From an uncultured Lachnospiraceae bacterium (GTDB lineage Bacteria > Bacillota > Clostridia > Lachnospirales > Lachnospiraceae): a stretch of 64,000 bases of DNA. The position numbers and the translations under genes are program-made. Positions 35,766 through 44,721 of this stretch are shown here, piece after piece. Below the pieces are notes generated by a model. That model saw only the letters and a list, made by a program, of their open reading frames with translations, did no database searches and was not told where the DNA came from. Position 1 is the stretch's first letter. Each line of letters starts with the position of its first letter. The stretch lies in NCBI GenBank assembly GCA_910589635.1, contig CAJUTD010000002.1:1-64000 (forward strand), written 5' to 3'.

Positions 35766-37216
35766 ATAGGCAGGAAATGTATGTAAATCAGGTCGGGGAA
35801 TTGCTTGACGGCGTTGACCGCGGGGATTTTTCAGGCGCCTCAGATATTCCTGCACAGTACACCTATGGGCATTTAAACGCATTGTTCCAACTATCAGGGC
35901 AACTGCAAAACGGACAGAAATTGTATGAGAAATTATACGACAGGATTGTGGAATTTGGTAAGCGCAAGATACAAGAAAAGATATTGTGTGGGCAGAAAAT
36001 AAGGGTTGCTTTTTTGGCAATATCGGCTGCGGAGTGGGCGGCAGATAGTGTTTACCGCATGTTTTCAAAAGATGAACGGCTGGAGTGTTTTGTGGTTATG
36101 TGTCCATTGGTGGATAGAACGGTGGAGGACAGAAGGAAGACGGAAGAACAGAGTTACCGTTATTTTTACAATCATCATTATGATGTAAGACGGATCTACC
36201 AGAGTGATAAAGACGCTTGTGCGGGTTGGGAGCAGATAGGCGGACTTCCCGATATTGCCGTTCATCTGACTTCGTGGTATGAGTCTTTGCCGGTTCCATA
36301 TCAGATAGAACAGTTTCCCCTGAATATTGTTAATTGCTATATTCCGTATGCGATGTATGTAGAAAACAGTTGTGATGGGAATTATGTAAAACAGGCAGTA
36401 TACAACAAAGAATTTATAAACCTGATGTGGAGGGTTTATGCAGACTCGGAGGCCAATTTAGCGGGCTATGCGAAATATGGATTCCTTCATGGGAAGAACG
36501 TGCGCTATTCGGGATTCGCCAAGATGGATCATTTTTTGGAGAAGAAGGAATACACAGAAGAACAGATTAGGAACATATGGAAGATTCCGCCAGACAGCGA
36601 TGCAAAAGAAATTAAAAAGATTATCATTGCGCCGCATCATACGCTAGATTCCTCTGATATCATAGTATTCTCGACGTTCACCCGCAACGCGTATTTTTTA
36701 CTGTATCTGGCGAGGAAATATCAAGATAAAGTTTCTTTTATTTTTAAACCGCATCCGAATCTGAGGATGAAGGCTGTACTGTACAGATATTTTAACTCTT
36801 GTGAGGAGTATGAGGCATATCTACAGGCTTGGCAGTCCCTTCCCAATGCCAGAGTTTCGGAGGAGGAGGGATATTTGGATATCTTTGCTACGTCTGACGG
36901 TATGATTATGGACTCAGCGTCTTTCCTGGGAGAATATTTGTACGTCAATAAGCCGATGCTGTTTTTGACGAGGGAGGGGCAGGCATTCAACGCCTTGGGC
37001 GAGAAATTGGTTTCCGGTTATTATACGGCAAAAGGGGAAGATTTCATGGCAATCGAGCAGTTTATGGAGCGCGTCATCTTACAAGGGGAAGATACCATGA
37101 AGGATAAAAGAACCCGGATTTTTGCGGAAGAAATGGATTATGCAGGCAAAAATGGCTGCAGCGCGTCAGAGTTTATCTGCAAAGATATCATGAATATGAT
37201 GGATGGTTCAAAGTAA
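35762..37216 (+). CDS. CDP-glycerol-phosphotransferase-like protein
   Basis: A 484-residue protein of the TagB/TagF-like family. Conserved: IIIAPHHTL, SFIFKPHPNLRMKAVLY and YLDIFATSDGMIMDSASFLG followed by YVNKPMLFL. The family transfers phospho-alcohols from CDP-activated donors. The next gene, 12 bp downstream, encodes a nucleotidyltransferase/PLP-enzyme fusion that could make the donor. C. difficile 630 flagellin type A loci are reported to pair similar proteins to build phosphodiester-linked N-methylthreonine on GlcNAc. The function here is inferred from that analogy. It overlaps the preceding gene by four bases. Confidence 0.78.
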   Translation: MNRQEMYVNQVGELLDGVDRGDFSGASDIPAQYTYGHLNALFQLSGQLQNGQKLYEKLYDRIVEFGKRKIQEKILCGQKIRVAFLAISAAEWAADSVYRMFSKDERLECFVVMCPLVDRTVEDRRKTEEQSYRYFYNHHYDVRRIYQSDKDACAGWEQIGGLPDIAVHLTSWYESLPVPYQIEQFPLNIVNCYIPYAMYVENSCDGNYVKQAVYNKEFINLMWRVYADSEANLAGYAKYGFLHGKNVRYSGFAKMDHFLEKKEYTEEQIRNIWKIPPDSDAKEIKKIIIAPHHTLDSSDIIVFSTFTRNAYFLLYLARKYQDKVSFIFKPHPNLRMKAVLYRYFNSCEEYEAYLQAWQSLPNARVSEEEGYLDIFATSDGMIMDSASFLGEYLYVNKPMLFLTREGQAFNALGEKLVSGYYTAKGEDFMAIEQFMERVILQGEDTMKDKRTRIFAEEMDYAGKNGCSASEFICKDIMNMMDGSK

Positions 37217-37228
37217 AGGAGGCAAGAT

Positions 37229-39043
37229 ATGCAAGCAATTATATTGGCAGCAGGCATGGGAAAGCGCCTGAAATCATTAACGGAACATAATACGAAATGT
37301 ATGGTAGAGGTAAACGGCGTGACATTGATTGAGCGCATGCTGCGCCAACTGGAAGCGGTTCATTTATCGCGGATTGTGATTGTTGTAGGTTATCAGGGGC
37401 AGAAGTTGATAGATTTTGTATCTGGTTTAAGTATTCAAACGCCTATCATTTATGTGAATAACCCGATTTATGATAAGACAAATAATATCTATTCCCTGGC
37501 ATTGGTGAAAGACCATCTCTGCCAGGAAGATACACTGCTGTTGGAATCAGATATTATTTTTGAAGATTCTGTCTTGGAGACAATATTGCATGATTTACGC
37601 GATACGTTGGCGTTGGTGGATAAATACGAGAGCTGGATGGATGGCACTTGTGTGAAACTGGGGGAGGACGATAGCATTGAAGCATTCGTACCCGGAAAGC
37701 AGTTGAAATTCGAGGAAGTGGACGAGTATTATAAAACCGTAAATATTTATAAGTTCAGCAGGCATTTTTCTAAGAAATGTTATGTGCCGTTCTTAGTGGC
37801 CTATCAGGAGGCGCTTGGAGACAATGAATATTACGAACAGGTGCTGCGTGTGATTACCATTTTGGATAATCCTGAGATTAAAGTCAAGCGTTTGAACGGA
37901 CAGCTGTGGTATGAGATTGATGATATTCAGGATCTTGATATTGCATCTTCGATGTTTGCCGTAGACGATGCGCAAAAGTTATCCTTAATACAGCAACGCT
38001 ATGGCGGTTACTGGCGGTATCCGCGCGTGCTTGATTTCTGCTATTTAGTCAATCCCTATTTTCCTCCGCAGAAGATGCTGGATGAAATAAAAGCAAGTTT
38101 TGAGCCTTTGCTGACACAATATCCGTCCGGGATGCGTGTCAACGCACTGCTTGCCGCCAAGAATTTTGGCGTGCGGGAAGAACATATTTTAGTGGGCAAT
38201 GGAGCAGCAGAACTGATTAAGGCGTTAATGGGGCAGTTGCCAGGCAGGATTGGCATGGTGTGTCCCACGTTTGAGGAATATCCCAACCGCTGCCGGAAAG
38301 AGGATATCCTGGCATTTACCCCGGATAATGCTGATTACAGTTATACATCCAAGGATTTGACCGATTATTTTGGGGATAAGGATATTGAGACGCTTTTGCT
38401 GATTAATCCAGATAATCCTTCTGGCAATTATATTCCCCATGGTGATATGATGAATTTGGTGGAATGGGCGAAGGGCAAACAGCTCCATCTGATTGTCGAT
38501 GAATCTTTTGTTGACTTTGCAGATGAGAGCGAGCGTACGCTGATTGAACAGAAGATACTGGAAGAAAATCCGCATCTATATGTGATGAAGAGCATTTCTA
38601 AGTCGTACGGCGTGCCCGGGCTGCGCCTTGGCGTTCTGGCGTCCGGCAATACTTCTGTTATTGCCGGGTTGAAAAAGGACGTCGCAATCTGGAATATTAA
38701 TTCATTTGCGGAATTCTATATGCAGATTATGGAGAAATATACGGGGGATTACGAGGCGGCGCTTGGTTTTTCCCGCAAAGAGCGGTCAAGGCTGCAAGAC
38801 AAGCTGGGAGAAATGCCTCAGCTCCGTGTAATCCCCTCCCAGGCAAACTATATCATGGTGGAACTGATAAACGGTGCTTCTTCCAGGGAGCTGACCCAAA
38901 ATCTGTTGGTGAAACATGGAATCTTTGTAAAAGATTTGTCTGAGAAACTTGGCGGGAAGAATTATCTTCGCCTTGCTGTTAGGAATAGGGAAGATAACGA
39001 CAGACTCTTGTTGGCATTGGAACAGGAACTTGGAAAAGGATAA
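37229..39043 (+). CDS. Nucleotidyltransferase fused to a CobD/HisC-like PLP enzyme
   Basis: A 604-residue two-domain enzyme. Residues 1-235 are a LicC/sugar-type nucleotidyltransferase (AAGMGKRLKSLT at 7-18, TLLLESDIIFED). Residues about 255-604 are a class I/II PLP enzyme: LVGNGAAELIKALMG, NPDNPSGN (from 393), SISKSYG with predicted PLP lysine K458, and GLRLGVL. The PLP part resembles histidinol-phosphate aminotransferase and threonine-phosphate decarboxylase (CobD). It may decarboxylate or transaminate a phospho-amino acid that the first domain activates with CTP. AAAGGAGG precedes the ATG. Fusion is certain; chemistry is inference. Confidence 0.8.
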   Translation: MQAIILAAGMGKRLKSLTEHNTKCMVEVNGVTLIERMLRQLEAVHLSRIVIVVGYQGQKLIDFVSGLSIQTPIIYVNNPIYDKTNNIYSLALVKDHLCQEDTLLLESDIIFEDSVLETILHDLRDTLALVDKYESWMDGTCVKLGEDDSIEAFVPGKQLKFEEVDEYYKTVNIYKFSRHFSKKCYVPFLVAYQEALGDNEYYEQVLRVITILDNPEIKVKRLNGQLWYEIDDIQDLDIASSMFAVDDAQKLSLIQQRYGGYWRYPRVLDFCYLVNPYFPPQKMLDEIKASFEPLLTQYPSGMRVNALLAAKNFGVREEHILVGNGAAELIKALMGQLPGRIGMVCPTFEEYPNRCRKEDILAFTPDNADYSYTSKDLTDYFGDKDIETLLLINPDNPSGNYIPHGDMMNLVEWAKGKQLHLIVDESFVDFADESERTLIEQKILEENPHLYVMKSISKSYGVPGLRLGVLASGNTSVIAGLKKDVAIWNINSFAEFYMQIMEKYTGDYEAALGFSRKERSRLQDKLGEMPQLRVIPSQANYIMVELINGASSRELTQNLLVKHGIFVKDLSEKLGGKNYLRLAVRNREDNDRLLLALEQELGKG

Positions 39044-39046
39044 GTG

Positions 39047-40129
39047 ATGAATCAGAAAGAAGATAAAAAAATACTAATAATTACCCACCAGCTTTCCCGT
39101 ACGGGCGCGCCAATTGTGCTATTGGATATGATGCGGGCATACCGGCGTCATGGGTATCAATTGGAAGCGGTTGCCATGATGGACGGCGAGCTGCGCAGGG
39201 ACATTGAAGAAATGGGCGTTCCGCTTACGGTGCAGGAGCATTTTCTACAGCAAAGCGAGGCATTCTTTGCGTATGCAGGGGGATTTGACCTTGTAGTTGC
39301 CAATACGCTCGTTACGTTTGAGGCCGTCCATCTGCTAAAATATCTAAAGGTTCCCGTGCTCTGGTGGCTGCATGAGGGCAGGCAGTATTTTGAACTTTTT
39401 GCAAATGTGCTTCCGGATTTTAGAACTCTGCCGCCGAATATCCATGTACTTTCTGTTGGGCATTATGTGCGGGAAGTCATTGAGGAATTATACGGCGTGC
39501 ACACGGAAATCCTGCATTTTGGCGTGTCGGATGTTCCGTCGCGCCACACAGGGCACAGGGATGGAAATAAGGTGCGTTTCCTCACCGCAGGCACATATTC
39601 GAGGGTAAAAGCGCAAGATGTGCTGGTAGAGGCAATCCGCAGACTGCCCGGGGATTATCTGGCGCGCGCAGAATTTTTCTTCTGCGGCAATGAACAGATG
39701 TATGATGAATCGGTGTTCCTGCCGGTGAAACAGCTTTGCGGGGAGTATGAGAATGTTACGCTGCTTCACCAGCTCTCACGTCAGGAGACTCTAGCGTGGA
39801 TGGAGAAATGCGACTGCCTCATTGTGCCTTCGAGGGTCGACCCGATTCCCACGGTGGCGGCGGAAATGATGATGAAAGGAAATCTCTGTCTGTGCACAGA
39901 TGTATGCGGGATTGCGCATTACATGGTAGATGGTGTCAATGGTTTTACGGTGCCGCCGGAGGATGCAGACGCCCTGGCGGGCAAGATAAAATATGTGATT
40001 GACTGTTGTGGGGAGTTGGAACCTTTGCGGCAGGCGGGCAGGCAGATTTATGAGCAATATTTTTCTATGGCAGTCTTTGAGAAGAATATCATGGAATTGG
40101 CAGAATGTTATATACGGGAGAAAGAGTAG
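39047..40129 (+). CDS. Family 4 glycosyltransferase
   Basis: A 360-residue GT-B enzyme. Motifs: ILIITHQLSRTGAPIVLLDM in the N-terminal domain, VRFLTAGTYSRVKAQDVLVE, and in the C-terminal domain CDCLIVPSRVDPIPTVAAEM with GIAHYMVDGVNGF. The family's E-x7-E is replaced by a D-to-E type spacing around PIPTVAAEM, still within GT4 variation. AAAAGGA precedes the ATG at 39047. Donor unknown. Confidence 0.85.
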   Translation: MNQKEDKKILIITHQLSRTGAPIVLLDMMRAYRRHGYQLEAVAMMDGELRRDIEEMGVPLTVQEHFLQQSEAFFAYAGGFDLVVANTLVTFEAVHLLKYLKVPVLWWLHEGRQYFELFANVLPDFRTLPPNIHVLSVGHYVREVIEELYGVHTEILHFGVSDVPSRHTGHRDGNKVRFLTAGTYSRVKAQDVLVEAIRRLPGDYLARAEFFFCGNEQMYDESVFLPVKQLCGEYENVTLLHQLSRQETLAWMEKCDCLIVPSRVDPIPTVAAEMMMKGNLCLCTDVCGIAHYMVDGVNGFTVPPEDADALAGKIKYVIDCCGELEPLRQAGRQIYEQYFSMAVFEKNIMELAECYIREKE

Positions 40130-40150
40130 AAAGAGAGGACTACTGGAATT

Positions 40151-41499
40151 ATGGAGACATTGGGTGCAACAGTGGTAATAACGGCTTATAACCAGAAACA
40201 AAATCTTGCGCTCTGCCTGGAATGGTTACAGGGCGTTTCCGGGATTACAGATATCATAATCGTGGACAATGGTTCTACAGACGGAACGCCGGAAATGCTC
40301 GCGAAAATACGGGGGGGGGGGGGTATATTTATTTTGACGAAGGATTCCAAAGTTATGGAAAGGTTTGGAATGCCGTTGTAGATAATTTCCCTATGAGTGA
40401 GGTCATTGTGTTTATGGAACCGCAGTATATTTTAGGTAATGCATGTATTGTCAGGCTGATGGAGGTGCTTCAGCAAGAGAAATGTGGCATTGCGGCGCCG
40501 ATGTGCAATGGATTTGAGAATTATCAGCATATGGATATTGACACTGTGGAACATTTGCTCCGCCAAGAAAAAGCGTTGACGGCGGAAGAGGGAGCCGATT
40601 TTCGCAGCCTGGACATTGCGCATGGCGTGTGGGCGGTGACCCGGGAGGCCCTGGAAGAAAACGGCCGGTTTGAGGAACTGTTGGGCGATCCCAAGAATGT
40701 GTTTTTAGATTATAAAATGCGGCTGGTGCAGAAGGGCTATCCGTTTATTGTCTGCAGCCGGGCGTTGGCCTATGACTCGCTTTGCGGGCGCGGAAAACCG
40801 TATGCTCCTGTTGTCTCTGAAAAGGATGACAGGGAAGTATTGAAAAGCAAATGGCAGATGAATTATTTTAATCTGGCGCCGAACAGGAATCTTGCCAACT
40901 TGATTGAGGAGGAGAAGGATGCGCCCATACGCGTGTTGGAGATTGGCTGCGATTTAGGGGCAACTCTGCTGGAAATCAGAAACAAATATCCGAACAGCCA
41001 ATTATATGGCCTGGAAATTAACGAATCGGCAGTTGCGATTGCCAGGTATTTGGTAGAAGCGCAGGCAGGCAACATTGAGGATAAAGAGATTCCCTTTGAG
41101 GGAACGTTTGATTATATTCTCTTTGGGGATGTGCTGGAACATCTGTGGGATCCGCAGGGAGTTCTTCGGTATTGCAGGGAGAAATTAAGCGAGCATGGGG
41201 CTGTCTTGGCGTGCATACCCAATTTGATGCATATTTCTGTAATGCGGCAGCTCATAAACGGCAGATTCCAGTATGAAGACACCGGGCTGTTAGACAGAAG
41301 CCATATACATTTGTTTACATATTACCAGATTATCCTCATGTTTCAGGAGGAAGGTTATACGGTGGAAGAAATGAGGAATATTACCCCTCCGTTTAGCCCG
41401 GAGGAGGCAGAATTAGCAGAAAAACTGTTGGAGCTCTCTGCGAGCACAGAAATGCATATGTACCAGACGTTTCAATATTTAGTAAGGGCAAGGAAGTGA
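40151..41499 (+). CDS. GT2/methyltransferase, phase-variable, OFF (frameshift at G13)
   Basis: Two reading frames make one gene. The first runs METLGATVVITAYNQKQNLA to IIIVDNGSTDGTPEML, a normal GT2 start, then meets 13 Gs (40311-40323) and stops at 40381. The other frame continues GGGGYIYFDEGFQSYGKVWN with the rest of a GT2 domain and a SAM methyltransferase (VLEIGCDLGATLLEI; FGDVLEHLWDP). One more G (14) or two fewer (11) would join them into an approximately 450-residue protein like the C-terminal two domains of the 18902 gene. As sequenced it is OFF. A sequencing error in the tract is possible but does not change the phase-variable character. Confidence 0.85.
40311..40323 (+). repeat. Poly-G tract (G13), out of frame
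   Basis: Thirteen consecutive Gs in codons 54-58, flanked by AATAC and TATATT (ATAC-G12-GTAT). Longest homopolymer in the window. It puts the N-terminal and C-terminal parts of the gene in different frames. G11 or G14 would restore the frame. Confidence 0.95.
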
Positions 41500-41510
41500 G
41501 AGATAAGAAT

Positions 41511-42506
41511 ATGTTAAATGATAAGGTAATTTTAATTACGGGCGGTACAGGCTCGTTTGGGAAGAAATTTTTAGAAAAAATATTTGCGGAGTATGAACCG
41601 AGGAAGGTGATTATTTATTCCCGGGACGAATACAAACAAAGCGTGATGAAGATGGAATACGCAGACAAGGTTGACATGAGCAGGGTGCGTTTCTTTATCG
41701 GGGATGTGCGGGATAAAGAGCGGATGAAGCGCGCGTTTGTGGGTGTGGATTATGTAATCCATGCGGCGGCTATGAAACAGGTGCCTACCTGCGAGTATAA
41801 TCCAATGGAAGCAATTAAGACTAACATCCATGGGGCACAAAATGTGATAGATGCAGCGTTAGACTGCGGAGTGGAAAAGGTTGTGGCGTTATCCACGGAC
41901 AAAGCAGTCAACCCAATTAATCTGTACGGCGGTACTAAGCTTGTCTCTGATAAGCTGTTCATAGCAGCGAACGCCTATATCGGCAACAATTACAATACCG
42001 TATTTTCTGTGGTTCGGTATGGCAATGTTGCAGGCAGCAGGGGTTCGGTGATACCTATCTGGAAGAAGGTGATTGAAAGTGGAGGCGATACGCTGGGCGT
42101 GACGGACATGCGCATGACGCGGTTCTGGATTACATTAGATGAAGGCGTTGAACTGGTATTCAAAGCGCTCAGGGAGTCCAAGGGCGGCGAAACCTATATC
42201 TCTAAGATTCCCTCTTTCCATATTGGGGATTTGGCAGAGGCGATGCTTCCCGGATGTAAGATTGATGAGTTCGGCATTCGCGAGGGCGAAAAACTGCATG
42301 AAGTCATGGTCACAAAGGATGATTCCTTTATGACCTACGAGTATGAAAACCATTATATCATTTATCCACATTTCGAGTGGTGGAATCCGCAAAGAAATTA
42401 TACCCGGGGGGGGGTAAAAGTTTCAGAGGGCTTTGAATACAACTCTGGGAATAATACACAATGGCTGAGTGTTGAACAGTTGCGGGAAGCGTTAAAATAT
42501 ATGTAA
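41511..42506 (+). CDS. pseB: UDP-GlcNAc 4,6-dehydratase (inverting) PseB
   Basis: First enzyme of pseudaminic acid synthesis: it converts UDP-GlcNAc to the 4-keto-6-deoxy-L-arabino sugar, using bound NADP. Evidence: ITGGTGSFGK (Rossmann motif), IIYSRDEYKQ, and the catalytic set T129-D130-K131 with Y139, matching the positions in Campylobacter PseB. The C-terminus (YNSGNNTQWLSVEQLREAL) is also PseB-like. 331 residues, usual length. A G9 tract lies at codons 299-302, so a slip would replace the last 30 residues. The ATG at 41511 was preferred over an upstream GTG at 41496. Confidence 0.93.
   Translation: MLNDKVILITGGTGSFGKKFLEKIFAEYEPRKVIIYSRDEYKQSVMKMEYADKVDMSRVRFFIGDVRDKERMKRAFVGVDYVIHAAAMKQVPTCEYNPMEAIKTNIHGAQNVIDAALDCGVEKVVALSTDKAVNPINLYGGTKLVSDKLFIAANAYIGNNYNTVFSVVRYGNVAGSRGSVIPIWKKVIESGGDTLGVTDMRMTRFWITLDEGVELVFKALRESKGGETYISKIPSFHIGDLAEAMLPGCKIDEFGIREGEKLHEVMVTKDDSFMTYEYENHYIIYPHFEWWNPQRNYTRGGVKVSEGFEYNSGNNTQWLSVEQLREALKYM
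42406..42414 (+). repeat. Poly-G tract (G9) near the 3' end of pseB
   Basis: Nine Gs preceded by ATACCC and followed by TAAAAG. The frame (RGGV) is open as sequenced. A length change alters the C-terminal 30 residues, including the conserved WLSVEQL helix, and probably inactivates PseB. Confidence 0.9.
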
Positions 42507-42558
42507 ATATATGTATTAGGTTTATATAGTTTAGAAGAACTTGCAGAGGAGTGGTATT

Positions 42559-44637
42559 GTGGATAACGTAAACCGTGGGCTGCTGGTGGTGTTGATTGCC
42601 CATAATGAGCTTGCATATGTGAAGTTAAATGTAAAGATTCTTGCGCAGGAGTTGAAAAACACGGGCGGAGAGATTGTTGTTGTGGATAATTATTCCGATG
42701 ATGGGCTTCGCGAGTGGCTGGAGGGACAGAACCTTGCCTCTTATATGATCGCCGATGAGGGTCTTGAAGGTTATGGTAGGATCCTTGAGATTGTCAATGG
42801 GCAGTTTGCAGACGGCAGGGATTTGCTGCTTGTTCGCGCCAACTATTTTCTGGCGCCCGGAAGCATCGCCCATATGCAGGCTGCGCTGCGTGACAGTGAA
42901 GATATTGCAGCCGCAGGTCCGGTTGGAAATACGCTTCCAGGGGAGCAGAAATGTTTTTCCGGGAATACTTACGAGGAGGCAGCGGCGTTTGCAGACAGGC
43001 AGCAGGCGGAGACGGTGCGCACCGCTTATCTCGATATGGATGTCATGATGGTAAAGGGCAGTACCCGGGGAAGCCTGGATGTGGAGGCGCCGATTCCCCA
43101 GGCGGTGATGCGGGGATATATGAGGCGTGTGCTCAGGCAGGGGCTTCGTCTGGCAGTCGCTAAAAAAGCCGTATGTTTTGCAGTTGGCAGTACGAAGGAC
43201 GAGCCTTACCGGGCGCTTGCCCCTGAGTTATACCGCAAGGAAAAGTTGCACCATCTCTTGTACAGTTTTGGGGACGTTGAATATCAAGGGGTGTATCTTT
43301 ATAAATATCTGGAACCGGGCATATTGATATACCTCAATGACTTAGGCAAGGAGCAGAAGAACAATGTATTTTCAGAGCCTTGGCCTGTCGATGAAGTGTT
43401 CTTGTCCACGGAGGAGGAAGCGGACAGGACCAGGGGAATATTGGAAGATCTGCCTCAAAAGGATGTTTTATTTGTCACTCTGCCCCTGCGCAGGCCTTAT
43501 GGGGGCAAGCTGGTCCATACCGCTATAGAGACGTTTATTTCCAGTCTGGATGAAGAGAAATATGTGGATATAGAATGGTATACGGCCGCCAATGAAGATT
43601 TTTGGAATGCGGCGCCCACCAAGCATATGCATCCGATTGTCAAACCTACCGTACCCAGGATGTACGGCGTTCCCGATACGGACATGGGGGAGATTGTGCA
43701 ATGCGTGTGCGGACGATTTATTTCCCCATTGGAGCAGCTTTTGGGTGTTTCTTTTGCACAGGATTTTGTACAAGGGCTCTGTTTAAAAGCCTCTTATGTC
43801 CTGAAAGAGCGGCATAGCTATATGCAGTTTTACCGTGAAGTAATTAACCGTGTAAAGCCGAAAGTCATTATTTATTCCCATGGACAGGATATGTCGCTTA
43901 CTTATCTGCGCGATTTGACGCTGGAACTGGGAATTCCCACATTGGAGGTAGCCCATGGGGTTGGCCGGGTCAATACTTACCATAAGAACCTTGTGTATGC
44001 GGATTATCATCTCGTATACAGCGATATTGTCGCCGCCAAAAGTTTAGAGCAGGGCAACGACAGGGTAATAGGCATAGGCAAACCCGGTGTGTATGAGTGT
44101 GTAAAACAGATGGATAACCCATATCCCCTGATCGTTATCTCCTTTATCTCAAGTACGGAAAAAGAGATCTTCCCTTATGCCAGGAATCTGGCCGCCAGGC
44201 TGGATAAGCAGAAATATTTGATTATTTACAAAGCGCATACGGCGGAAATCAATGAGGATGATAAACTACAGCAGATAGCCGAAGAATTGGGGAATATGCA
44301 AATTGTGGGCGGAGAGCTCGACATCAGGGAAGTCGCGGAGTTGTCCGATATTGTAGTTGGAATACGCAGCTCGGCTATTTTTGACGTCCTGCCATACCCG
44401 ATGCTCAAAGTAATCGCTGTGCGGGATAAGCTGGAAAATGTCAGCGAGGCCCGGCCGAATGAAATTATTGAGGCGGTGGCTGCAGCCGGGGAGCTTGTCC
44501 TGGCAGAGGATGAAGAGCAGCTCTATGAGGAGGTTGTCAGCTACAAGCGCGGGATGCGTTATCGGCAGGATGTCAATACGTTTTGGCCGAGCGACGCCGG
44601 CGAGAGATTCCGCGCTTTGGTCGACAGTTATTTATAA
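42559..44637 (+). CDS. Large two-domain glycosyltransferase, candidate Pse transferase
   Basis: A 692-residue protein. Residues about 1-230 are a GT2-like domain with a poor metal site (LLVVLIAHNELAYVKLNVKI, IVVVDNYSDDGL). The rest is a GT-B-like module (VLFVTLPLRRPYGGKL, PKVIIYSHGQDMSLTYLRD, TLEVAHGVGRVNTYHKNL and IVVGIRSSAIFDVLPYPML) not assigned to a known family. It lies directly after pseB, before the rest of the Pse genes, and no Maf (DUF115) protein, the usual nonulosonate transferase, was seen. The GTG at 42559 has AGGAG seven bases upstream. Confidence 0.6.
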   Translation: MDNVNRGLLVVLIAHNELAYVKLNVKILAQELKNTGGEIVVVDNYSDDGLREWLEGQNLASYMIADEGLEGYGRILEIVNGQFADGRDLLLVRANYFLAPGSIAHMQAALRDSEDIAAAGPVGNTLPGEQKCFSGNTYEEAAAFADRQQAETVRTAYLDMDVMMVKGSTRGSLDVEAPIPQAVMRGYMRRVLRQGLRLAVAKKAVCFAVGSTKDEPYRALAPELYRKEKLHHLLYSFGDVEYQGVYLYKYLEPGILIYLNDLGKEQKNNVFSEPWPVDEVFLSTEEEADRTRGILEDLPQKDVLFVTLPLRRPYGGKLVHTAIETFISSLDEEKYVDIEWYTAANEDFWNAAPTKHMHPIVKPTVPRMYGVPDTDMGEIVQCVCGRFISPLEQLLGVSFAQDFVQGLCLKASYVLKERHSYMQFYREVINRVKPKVIIYSHGQDMSLTYLRDLTLELGIPTLEVAHGVGRVNTYHKNLVYADYHLVYSDIVAAKSLEQGNDRVIGIGKPGVYECVKQMDNPYPLIVISFISSTEKEIFPYARNLAARLDKQKYLIIYKAHTAEINEDDKLQQIAEELGNMQIVGGELDIREVAELSDIVVGIRSSAIFDVLPYPMLKVIAVRDKLENVSEARPNEIIEAVAAAGELVLAEDEEQLYEEVVSYKRGMRYRQDVNTFWPSDAGERFRALVDSYL

Positions 44638-44721
44638 ACAGATATTGCCAGAATTACGGGATGGTTTGATGGCGGCAAAGAATTTAGGAAAAGTCTTATT
44701 GAGAGAGGATATCAGATAGCA

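Noticed and set aside
40222..41499. A separate gene starting at 40222
   Set aside because: Its first 30 residues are an out-of-frame reading of the GT2 start that is present intact in the other frame from 40151. The frames meet exactly at the G13 tract.
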